NCBI GenBank assembly: GCA_030765605.1
Contig: JAVCCG010000092.1
Location: 1-54,560, forward strand
DNA length: 54,560 bases
Reading direction: 5' to 3'
Source of the DNA: Candidatus Alcyoniella australis
Lineage (GTDB): Bacteria; Lernaellota; Lernaellaia; JAVCCG01; Alcyoniellaceae
This document shows, piece by piece, positions 7,241 through 14,840 of the stretch. Position 1 is the first letter of the stretch, and each line of letters opens with the position of its first letter. Position numbers and translations under genes: made by a program. Below the pieces are notes generated by a model, which saw only the letters and a program-made list of their open reading frames with translations, searched no databases and was not told the DNA's origin.

Positions 7241-8935
7241 ATGAAGGTCAATCCGCTACGCCTGCTGTTGATCGCCGCGGCCTGCGGCGCGGCCGCACTG
7301 CTGCTGCTCTGGCGGGCAGGATTGGTCGAGCCGACCCCTGGCGAGGCGGCGCACAGCCAGGCGCTTTACGAACGCTTCGACGCGCTGAGCAACGTCGACT
7401 GGCAGCGTCTGCCCGAAATCGAAAGCCAGCATCGGGCCGCTGCATCCGTCGCTGCCCTGCCGCAGCGGGTAGTGGTGCTGGCCGTGGACGGGTTGGACCA
7501 ACGCATCGCCGGTACCCTTATCACCCAGGGCCGGATGCCCAACCTCGAACGCCTGATCGCGGGCAGCGCGTGGGGTGAGCTTGCAGGCGACGCGGGCCCC
7601 AGCGCCTCGGGCTGGACCACGGCCTTTAGCGGCCGTCCGCCCGCGGAGCACGGCATTGCGCACAGCTACCCGCGGCTGGAGTCGCAGACCCGGCTCGAGC
7701 CGCGCCAACTGCGGGTGCGCCGCATCTGGGAAATCGCGGCCGAGTGCGGGCTGAGCGTCGGAGTCTACGGCCTGCCGTTCATGCGCCCACGACCCGCGAC
7801 CACGGCCCTGGCCGTGCCCGAGTTCGCTTTGGGCCGACCGACGCGCCACCTGCCTCAGGGCGTATCACGCGCGAGCTGCGGCATCTCCGGCGACCCTGCC
7901 GACCAGGACTTCCTACGGCTCAAAGCCTGCACCCTGAATCGCTCGCCGCATCGGCTCGACGTGGTGCGGTTGCGCTCGCTGGGCGGCGCGGCCCACGCGG
8001 CGCTGCCGACGTTCCTCTGGCGACGGTTGGGCGGCGAGACCACAGATGGTCGGGACGACGCACTGACTACGGCCTACGTCGAGTTCGACCGCGCCCTGGG
8101 CGAGATCGTCGCCGGCCTGGATCGCTGGACCACCCTGGTAATCTGCTCGAACCACGGCCTGGACATCGCCGCGGGACTGAAACTCGAGCTGCTGATCGGC
8201 CCCAGCGTGTTAGAGGCCTTCGGCCTGGCCCAGCGCGAGTTGTGGGACCACGACGCCGCGGCCGTACAACTACGCGGCGAGGTGCGGGCCCACGCGGCCT
8301 GGGAGCTTTTAACTCTGCGGCCCGGGGCCGTGGACCGCAACGGACACGCCACCAAGTTCAAGCTGCTGGTCCAGACCCTGGTGTTTCAGGGCAACGGCCT
8401 GGCCCAGGGCGACCTCTATAATCAGGTACGGCAGCGGCTGGACCACAGCGTGGGCCCCTACTCAAGCCTGTTCGACGTCGTGCCGTTGGACTATCGCGCG
8501 GCCGTGTTGCGCCCCACGCCCCAGGCGGCGATCGACGCCCTGGCCGCGGACCCGCTGGGTGTGGACGAGCTGCGCGCAATCCGGCCGCGCTTTGAGCTGG
8601 GGCAAACCGGCAGCAACGCGCCGGGCGTGCTGCTGCTCTACGGCGCCGGAGTTCGGCGCGGGGCGATGATCCAAGACGCGAAGCTCGTCGACCTGGCGTC
8701 GACTTTGGCGGCGCTGCTGGACCTGCCGCTGTCCGATGAGCTTTCCGGCCGCGTGCTTCGCGAGGCACTCGACCCGACCTTGATTGCAGCGCGGCCGCTG
8801 CTCAGGCAAGCGACCTGGGAGCAGGTCAGATTGCTGCGACCCGATGCGCTGCTGCTCGATGACTCGGCCTGCGACCGCGTGCAACGCGACCCGCAGGTCG
8901 ATCGTAAATTGAAGCTGCTGGGATATTTAAACTAA
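7241..8935 (+). CDS. Alkaline-phosphatase-superfamily (phosphodiesterase-like) exported protein, possibly inactive
   Basis: A 564-residue protein with one N-terminal membrane anchor or signal (about 7-23) and an alkaline-phosphatase/NPP-type domain. VVVLAVDGLDQRI supplies the first metal Asp. SASGWTTAFSGRPPAEHGI is the nucleophile-strand region. RMPNLERLIAGSAWGEL is the usual linker. Two later ligand motifs look altered: the family SDHG reads SNHG (in LVICSNHGLD), and the GxHxxxG His region reads GSNAPGVLLL. The second metal site may therefore be lost, making this a candidate pseudoenzyme or an enzyme with altered chemistry. The ATG at 7241 has no strong ribosome binding site. The TPR gene follows after 12 bp, probably in one transcript. 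Confidence 0.7.
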   Translation: MKVNPLRLLLIAAACGAAALLLLWRAGLVEPTPGEAAHSQALYERFDALSNVDWQRLPEIESQHRAAASVAALPQRVVVLAVDGLDQRIAGTLITQGRMPNLERLIAGSAWGELAGDAGPSASGWTTAFSGRPPAEHGIAHSYPRLESQTRLEPRQLRVRRIWEIAAECGLSVGVYGLPFMRPRPATTALAVPEFALGRPTRHLPQGVSRASCGISGDPADQDFLRLKACTLNRSPHRLDVVRLRSLGGAAHAALPTFLWRRLGGETTDGRDDALTTAYVEFDRALGEIVAGLDRWTTLVICSNHGLDIAAGLKLELLIGPSVLEAFGLAQRELWDHDAAAVQLRGEVRAHAAWELLTLRPGAVDRNGHATKFKLLVQTLVFQGNGLAQGDLYNQVRQRLDHSVGPYSSLFDVVPLDYRAAVLRPTPQAAIDALAADPLGVDELRAIRPRFELGQTGSNAPGVLLLYGAGVRRGAMIQDAKLVDLASTLAALLDLPLSDELSGRVLREALDPTLIAARPLLRQATWEQVRLLRPDALLLDDSACDRVQRDPQVDRKLKLLGYLN

Positions 8936-8947
8936 GCTGGATTATCG

Positions 8948-11134
8948 ATGAAGCTCTCGCTACGCCGCATTTCGCCGGTCCTGCTGTTGTCGATTCTGCT
9001 GCTGGTCTGGGCCCAACCCGTCGCAGCGCAAAGGCCCATGGCAATGGCCGCTCCGGCGAGCTATCCCCGGCTGGCCTTCCTGGGCTACACGGCTGGGGAC
9101 GAGCTGGACCCGGTGTACGTCGAGGAGCTGGTGCACCTGACTCAGAACGCGTTGCGCCGCACCTACTCGTTCGAGGTGATCCAGGCCGCCGACTGCCTCT
9201 CGGGCCTGCTTGAGGGCGAGGCCGCGCGGCTGTTCGACTGCCGCGGTAAAAGCTGCCTGCGCGACGCGGGCCGCGTGCTTGACGCGCAGTACGTGGCCGC
9301 GGGCACGATCGAGCCGTTTGCCGACCGCTATCGGGTCAGACTGACCCTGGTCGATGCGGACGCGGGTCGGGTTGTCCGCCGCTCGCAGGTCGAGTTCGAC
9401 CCCACGCGCGTGTTCCCCGAGGCGAGTCTCAAACGGCTGGCCTGGGACCTGCTGCAAATCAACGACGAGCAGGAGGTCCTGCAAAAGCGGCGCAGAATGT
9501 TCGGCCTGTACAACGCGCGGGTGCGTGCCGCGACCCAGGCACTGTCCGCCGGACGCGAGCAACAGGCCGCGCAGCTGATCGAACAGGCCGTGGGGCTGCT
9601 GCCCGACGAGGCCGAGGCCTGGATCGTCGCCGCGTCGGCAGCGCGATTACACGGCGACACGGATCGTGCCGAGGAGTTGATCGAACGCGCCTTGAGTGGC
9701 GATCCCGACGACGTGGGCGCACTGCAGGTCGCCGCCGACTTCTTTGAACGCATCGAGCGCTTTGAACGCGCGGCCGCGATCTACGCCGACCTGGCAAAGC
9801 TCGAGCCCGACGTACTGCGCTGGGTGGCCCTCCAGGCCGATGCGCTGATGCAGGCCGGTCGGCGCGAGCAGGCGCTGAGCCTCTACCAACAGAGCATCCG
9901 CAGCCATCCGGACTCGGCCGAGCTGGCCGTGAGCTACGCCGACGCCCTGACCGCCAGCGGGCTCAACGCCCAGTGCTTGCAGTGGTGCTCACTGGTCTCG
10001 CAACGCTTTCCGGACAACGTCGAACTCTACGGTCCCCTGGGCCGGGCGCTGGCAGCGCTGGGCCACGAGCGCGAGGCGCTGGAGCTGCTCGAGGTCTTCG
10101 TCGAACGGATCGGGCCGCGCGCTGCCGAACAGAAGGCGCTGTGGCCGCTGTACCTACAGACCGACCAACGGCCGCGAATGTTCGCCACCCTCACCGGGTT
10201 GTTCCAACGCGACCCGCGGCTGATCGGATTGCACATCGCAGCGGCCGAGGCCTGCCTCGATGCGGGCGACGATGTCGCAGCCTCCGAGGCGCTGAAGCAG
10301 GCGCTGGTGCTCGACCCGCTGTTCCAGCCGGCCTACTCCGGCCTGGTCTACGTTGAGCAGCGCCTGGACGAGATCGAGCAGGCCGAGCGCTACTTCAGGC
10401 GATTGGAGCGCAAGCACCGCAACCAAACCTCCCTGCCGCTTTATTACCGCGCCGTGTGCCACTGGATGCTGGGGCACAACCGGCGAGCGATCGCCCTCTA
10501 CTCCGAGTTGTTGCAGCGCGAGCCGCAGCACGTACAGGCCCACATCGACCTGGCCCGGCTGTACATGCAGCGCAAGTCGTACGATCGGGCCGAGGTCTAT
10601 CTCGAGCGCGCAGCGAACCTCGATCCGCAGCGCGGCGACGCGCGCCTGGCATTGGGCGACTTATACTTCATGCGTCGCGAATGGCCGCGCGCCAAGCGCG
10701 CCTACCAGCAGGCGATCGCTCTTGAGCCCAGCGACCCCGCGCCCTACCACAGTCTTGTCGAGGTGCTGTTGATCTCGGGCGACGCGAGCAGCTGTTCGAT
10801 GGTGTTGCAATCGTGCGAGCCGCGGCTGAGCTCTGTGGCCGACCACCTGATCCAGGAGTACCTCAGCGGGTTCTACGCCCTTGGCATGGGCGACCGCCAG
10901 GCGTTCGACACGCACCTGATCATGCTCGCCCGCTGGTACAAGGCCTGGAGCGAGGATCAGCAGGCCGTTGATTTGAACTGGGACTTCGACCCGATCCGCG
11001 AATACCTATCGCGGTTCCAGGGACGCGATCGCGCCGAACTGTCGCGCGTGCTCGATCTGCTCGAGCAGCGAATCACGCTCGCCGAGTTTCTGGAGCAGAT
11101 GGGAATCCCCGACGCCATCGGCATCGAAATTTAG
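8948..11134 (+). CDS. Exported TPR protein with an N-terminal LpoB/TolB-N-like domain
   Basis: A 728-residue protein with a signal peptide (about 1-28, ending VAAQ). Residues about 35-175 look like the domain found at the front of many periplasmic lipoproteins, with LFDCRGKSCLRDAGRVLDAQ, then VAAGTIEPFADRYRVRLTLVD. From about 180 to 700 there are many tetratricopeptide repeats, for example AEAWIVAASAARLHGDTDRA and ARLALGDLYFMRREWPRAKR, suggesting a scaffold. It starts 12 bp after the phosphatase-like gene, so it is probably co-transcribed. Its stop overlaps the stop of the convergent Cys-rich gene by 4 bp. The partner is unknown. Confidence 0.8.
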   Translation: MKLSLRRISPVLLLSILLLVWAQPVAAQRPMAMAAPASYPRLAFLGYTAGDELDPVYVEELVHLTQNALRRTYSFEVIQAADCLSGLLEGEAARLFDCRGKSCLRDAGRVLDAQYVAAGTIEPFADRYRVRLTLVDADAGRVVRRSQVEFDPTRVFPEASLKRLAWDLLQINDEQEVLQKRRRMFGLYNARVRAATQALSAGREQQAAQLIEQAVGLLPDEAEAWIVAASAARLHGDTDRAEELIERALSGDPDDVGALQVAADFFERIERFERAAAIYADLAKLEPDVLRWVALQADALMQAGRREQALSLYQQSIRSHPDSAELAVSYADALTASGLNAQCLQWCSLVSQRFPDNVELYGPLGRALAALGHEREALELLEVFVERIGPRAAEQKALWPLYLQTDQRPRMFATLTGLFQRDPRLIGLHIAAAEACLDAGDDVAASEALKQALVLDPLFQPAYSGLVYVEQRLDEIEQAERYFRRLERKHRNQTSLPLYYRAVCHWMLGHNRRAIALYSELLQREPQHVQAHIDLARLYMQRKSYDRAEVYLERAANLDPQRGDARLALGDLYFMRREWPRAKRAYQQAIALEPSDPAPYHSLVEVLLISGDASSCSMVLQSCEPRLSSVADHLIQEYLSGFYALGMGDRQAFDTHLIMLARWYKAWSEDQQAVDLNWDFDPIREYLSRFQGRDRAELSRVLDLLEQRITLAEFLEQMGIPDAIGIEI

Positions 11135-11436
11135 CTGCAAGCCTCGAGGCAGCTTGCGGCGTAGCACGACTCGGCGTCCACGCAGGCCTTGATGCAGCGC
11201 CACCAACTGTTGTCCAGGTTGCAGTCCTGTGCGCACTCGGGCTCGCTGAGGTCTGACACGTCCAGGCCGCAATCGTAGATCTCGTCGCACAGGTATTCGC
11301 AGTCGCGCTGGTCGTCATCGTCGGCATACTGCGGGTCGTCGTCCTGATCGGCCTCGCAATTGACCATCGCAACCGCGGCGCAGATCAGAGCAGCAACGGC
11401 CAGCACGGTCGCCAGGCGATGTTTATCCACGTTCAC
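11131..11436 (-). CDS. Small exported Cys-rich protein with an Asp-rich linker
   Basis: A 101-residue protein with an N-terminal hydrophobic signal (about 9-26), MVNC as an imperfect lipobox (Asn at -1), an Asp-rich linker (DQDDDPQYADDDDQRD), then a module of eleven cysteines spaced mainly as CX3C pairs (CEYLC, CAQDC, CIKAC, CLEAC). It has no CXXCH haem motif. The same signal, Asp linker and CX3C layout occurs at larger scale in the protein at 21787-22344. It is convergent with the TPR gene, overlapping its stop. The function is unknown. Disulfide-stapled helices are the simplest structural reading. Confidence 0.7.
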   Translation of the reverse strand: MNVDKHRLATVLAVAALICAAVAMVNCEADQDDDPQYADDDDQRDCEYLCDEIYDCGLDVSDLSEPECAQDCNLDNSWWRCIKACVDAESCYAASCLEACS

Positions 11437-11609
11437 CTCCCGGACGTTATTTGGGCAAAATCAACTGCAGGCCGCATGCCGCTTCGGCGGCTGCAATGCC
11501 AACCCTCTGTTTTTCATTAATTAATTAATCGCAACGCGCGTAATCGGACCTTGAGCGTACCGTGGTAAACCTCAAATTTTCAGCGACCGGCCTCAGATAT
11601 TCCAACGGC

Positions 11610-12212
11610 TCAACACAGCGTCAGCCCCACAACCCACAGCGCGAACAGCGCCACAAACAGCCCGCCGCAGACCAGCGCCGGACCACGTTGACGCGAGCGG
11701 TCCACGGGCCAGCGCAGCACCATGCAGACAAAGGCCGCGATCCAGCCGTAGAGCGCCAGGCTCGCGGCCATGCTCCAGCCGCGGGAGAAACCGTACTCCA
11801 GCGGCGCCGCGTCCAATGCGGCGTTGGCGTGCCAGGAGCTGCGGTCGACGATGCGCTGCACGCGGCCGCGCGCAGTCTCGAGCCGCTGCGCGTGGTCGAT
11901 CCCCGGCGCGCGCGTGGCGGCCAGGCCCGCGCGCAGCAGCCGCGCGATGTACAGCGCCGAGCCGCTGTCGCCGCGCTCAAGGGCCTCATCGCTCAGTTTT
12001 AGTAGCTCGTCCGCCGCAGCGTCCGACGAGCCGCAGTGCGGCGTTTGCCAACGCAGGGCTCGATCAAGCGCCGCGACCTGTTGCCAGCCCTGCGCTTCGC
12101 GCGCCCGTTCCAGCTCGGCCGTAGCGTTGTAGGCGGTGAGCCCGCAGGCCAGCAGCAGGCAGGCCGCGAGGCTCGCCACAGTCCATAGCGTTACGCGCCG
12201 CAGCTCGCTCAC
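11610..12212 (-). CDS. Small membrane protein, unrecognised, in the GT-C operon
   Basis: A 200-residue protein with one N-terminal membrane helix (about 8-28), an extracytoplasmic Ala/Arg-rich helical region (about 35-135), and two C-terminal helices joined by a short basic loop (PVDRSRQRG). The ATG overlaps the stop of the DUF2723-type gene by 4 bp, so it is translationally coupled and probably works with that enzyme. I see no family motif. The 173 bp between its end and the Cys-rich gene (11437-11609) is AT-rich, with nothing else recognised. Confidence 0.65.
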   Translation of the reverse strand: MSELRRVTLWTVASLAACLLLACGLTAYNATAELERAREAQGWQQVAALDRALRWQTPHCGSSDAAADELLKLSDEALERGDSGSALYIARLLRAGLAATRAPGIDHAQRLETARGRVQRIVDRSSWHANAALDAAPLEYGFSRGWSMAASLALYGWIAAFVCMVLRWPVDRSRQRGPALVCGGLFVALFALWVVGLTLC

Positions 12213-14044
12213 GGCCCCTGCTCCGATTGAGGCTGCGCGTCTCTCTGGTGCATGGAGCGCAAACCCGGATTGTAGCGGTGCGCGGACTCAAACAGCACCA
12301 GAGCGTCTGCGGGCATTTGGGCATCGAGTGCGGCGTACCCGGCAAAGAGTTCGAACACGCCGATCCAGCGGCTCACGGCATTAGTGTGACCATCGCGCAA
12401 TCGCTCCGGACGCGCCGGGTCGCACAGGCCCGCGCGCATAAAGAACTCGAGCCCCGCGGGTCGCGGCGCGGGCTCGTCAATCCGCCAAACACGGAACGCC
12501 GTGCCCGAGGGCAGGTAATCCAGACGTGGCGGATAGGCGTCGAGCATTGCCGTGGCCGGCAGCCGGTGGCGGTCGAACACCGCGTAGACGATCCTGCCCG
12601 CCAGCAGCTCGCGTTGCATCAGCCACAAATACCAGCCGAACCCGCTCGGATCCTCGCGCAGCCCCTGGGGCACGTTATCGAGCACACCGGGCTCGATCCG
12701 TTCGTAAAAGCGCTCGCCGACCCAGCGCTCGTTGTACGCGGTGTGCACCACCGGCGTCACGTCGCGCCGCAGGCCCTCCACACCGCAGAGGTACCAGGTG
12801 CCGAAGATCGCGTTGTCCCCGCGCAGAAACAGGTCGAACGGCCGATCTTGCTGGTTGAGCAGCGCGCGGGAGTAGGACTGGGCCAGCCGATGCTTTGAGA
12901 GGTCGTTGCGCTGAAAATTTGATGCCAGCGGCGGCACGAACAGCAGGCAGCCCAGGGCCAACGCACCCACTGCGCCCACGCGCAGTCGCGACTGGAGCAG
13001 CGCGGCCAGCCAATCTACGGCCATGGCCGCGGCGATCAGCATCGCCATGGTTAGCGGAATCAGGTAGACAAAGGCGTGCTCGTGCTCCATCGCGCCGATG
13101 TAATTCAGCCGCACGCCCAGCAGCAGCAGGCAGCTCGTGGCCAGCCCCAGCAGCAGCATCCGATTACGCTGCCAGAGCACGGCCAGCCCGCCCAGGGCCA
13201 GCAGCGGCGTGACCGGACCGGCCTCGTGCCACAGCTTGCGCAGCACCGTGAGCAGCAGCGCCGCCTTATCGCCCAGCGCGGCCGTACCGATCTTGCCGCT
13301 ATAGGTGTGCTGGGTCATCACGTCGAGGAACGAACGCCAGTCGCGCGGCTCGCTCCAGTTGATGATCGGGTCGGCGTTGGCCCGCAGCGGGTAATACAGG
13401 TAGAGGCTCAGCCCGAGCAAACCCGCGGCGATCGCGGCCAGCAGCGGCAGCAGCCGCACGCGCCGGATGTAGCGCACGAGGTAAACGATCCAGATCCCGG
13501 CCGTGGCGCCGACCAGCATGTGCGTGGCAAAGCCCAGTCCCGTGGCAAACCCGGCGAGCACCAGCAGTCGCGGATCGTGATCGCGTCTGCGCCACCACTC
13601 GAGGCAAACGATCACCAGCAGGGTCAGCAGCGCCTGCGAGGGATAGACGCGGAACTTTGTCGCCTGCTCCCAGAGCGTAAAGCTCGCGGCCAGGCCCAGG
13701 GCCGCGCACAGCGCCAAGCCGCGGCGCACGCCCAGGCTGCACAGCAGCATGTGCAGCAGCCAGCAGCAGGCCGCGCCGACCAGCGCGTTGAACAGGTTCA
13801 GCCGCCAGGCGACCTCGCCCATCGGCAGGGATGCGAAGGGGTGCGCGAGCTGCTCGAACAGCACGTAGCCCGGGCCGTGGGACACGCCCAGACCGAACGC
13901 CGCCAGCAGCAGCTCGCCGCAATCACCGAAGTACAGCGTGGGGCACAGGGTTAAAAGGTACAGCGCAAAGGGCAGTACAAATGCCGCGGCGGCAAGCGCC
14001 GCGCTGGATCGTCGGGCTTGCGGGTTATCGGCCGTCGACGCCAT
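12209..14044 (-). CDS. DUF2723/TMEM260-like GT-C glycosyltransferase
   Basis: A 611-residue polytopic membrane protein. The N-terminus carries the DUF2723 hallmark: LCPTLYFGDCGELLLAAF followed by GVSHGPGYVLFEQLAHPF, where the Asp-x-Gly-Glu is the expected catalytic loop of this GT-C family. About ten membrane helices follow (to about residue 370). The C-terminal soluble domain has NAIFGTWYLCGVEGLRRDV, also typical of the family. Eukaryotic TMEM260 is a protein O-mannosyltransferase, and bacterial members are mostly uncharacterised. It overlaps the upstream GT2 gene by 20 bp. Since GT2 enzymes of that type make polyprenyl-phosphate sugars, GT2 may supply its donor (inference). Confidence 0.8.
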   Translation of the reverse strand: MASTADNPQARRSSAALAAAAFVLPFALYLLTLCPTLYFGDCGELLLAAFGLGVSHGPGYVLFEQLAHPFASLPMGEVAWRLNLFNALVGAACCWLLHMLLCSLGVRRGLALCAALGLAASFTLWEQATKFRVYPSQALLTLLVIVCLEWWRRRDHDPRLLVLAGFATGLGFATHMLVGATAGIWIVYLVRYIRRVRLLPLLAAIAAGLLGLSLYLYYPLRANADPIINWSEPRDWRSFLDVMTQHTYSGKIGTAALGDKAALLLTVLRKLWHEAGPVTPLLALGGLAVLWQRNRMLLLGLATSCLLLLGVRLNYIGAMEHEHAFVYLIPLTMAMLIAAAMAVDWLAALLQSRLRVGAVGALALGCLLFVPPLASNFQRNDLSKHRLAQSYSRALLNQQDRPFDLFLRGDNAIFGTWYLCGVEGLRRDVTPVVHTAYNERWVGERFYERIEPGVLDNVPQGLREDPSGFGWYLWLMQRELLAGRIVYAVFDRHRLPATAMLDAYPPRLDYLPSGTAFRVWRIDEPAPRPAGLEFFMRAGLCDPARPERLRDGHTNAVSRWIGVFELFAGYAALDAQMPADALVLFESAHRYNPGLRSMHQRDAQPQSEQGP

Positions 14045-14840
14045 CGGATCGAGGCTTGAGCCGTCCCAGGCGGTAGCTCAGCAGCAGGGCCAACGAGCTG
14101 CGCACCGTGCGCCAAAAACTGATCTTGCTACGCCCCTGTTTGAGGTCGTAGCGCAGCTCAAAGGGCTCCTCCACGCATTGCGCGCCGAGCCCCAGCGCCT
14201 TGAGCAACAGCTCGAGCTGGCAGCTGAAATCGCTGCGCTCGACCAGCTTCGCGCCCCAGGCCCCTTGCAGCCGCTCCAGCAATGCCGGGCTGTAGGCGCG
14301 ATAGCCGCAGGTCACGTCGCGCACCGCGGCCGTGCCGACCGTCAGCCGCACCAGCAATCGCGCGACGCGGCTGATCAGTCGCCGGTGCAACGGTACGCCG
14401 CGCACCCGGCTGCTCTGGCAATAGCGCGAGGCCACGGCTATGTCAGCGCCCTGGTCGATCCGGTTCACCAATCGCGCTGCGGCCTGCGGCGGGTGTGTTC
14501 CGTCGGCGTCGAGTGAGACCAGGGTCCGCGCGTCGCCCGTTAACTTGTGGGCCGTGCTCAGCAGCGTGGCCATGGCCGCGCCCAGCCCGCGGTTGCGCTC
14601 GTGGATCACCAGGGTTAGGCGTTGATCGTCGCCGAATCGATCCCGGACCTTCTCGGCCGTGGCGTCGGACGATCCGTCGTCGACCACGATCACGCGCGAG
14701 GACGGATAGAGCCGCAGGATCTCGTCGACCAGGGCGACGATGCAGTGCTCCTCGTTATATGCCGGTAGGGCGAAGACCATTCCGCTTCCGGCCACGGCTG
14801 TATCAGTCGCTTCCGCAGCAGGCCTCGTCTTCGTCGTCAT
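14025..14840 (-). CDS. Family 2 glycosyltransferase, dolichol-phosphate-mannose-synthase-like
   Basis: A 271-residue GT-A enzyme without C-terminal membrane helices. Motifs are FALPAYNEEHCIVALVDEIL, VIVVDDGSSDAT, SLDADGTHPP (the metal-binding DxD type) and VTCGYRAYSPALLERLQ, as in DPM1-like enzymes that transfer a sugar to a polyprenyl phosphate. The ATG at 14840 has GAGG upstream but overlaps the protease gene by 38 bp. An internal ATG at 14780 also has GGAAG and would avoid the overlap. The family core begins just after the second one, so either is possible. It is coupled to the DUF2723 gene downstream. Confidence 0.85.
   Translation of the reverse strand: MTTKTRPAAEATDTAVAGSGMVFALPAYNEEHCIVALVDEILRLYPSSRVIVVDDGSSDATAEKVRDRFGDDQRLTLVIHERNRGLGAAMATLLSTAHKLTGDARTLVSLDADGTHPPQAAARLVNRIDQGADIAVASRYCQSSRVRGVPLHRRLISRVARLLVRLTVGTAAVRDVTCGYRAYSPALLERLQGAWGAKLVERSDFSCQLELLLKALGLGAQCVEEPFELRYDLKQGRSKISFWRTVRSSLALLLSYRLGRLKPRSDGVDGR

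Noticed and set aside
7212-7244. 10-codon leader-peptide ORF overlapping the start of the phosphatase-like gene (ATGA)
   Set aside because: It has no ribosome binding site and no attenuator structure or codon bias to suggest regulation. The overlap alone is not enough.
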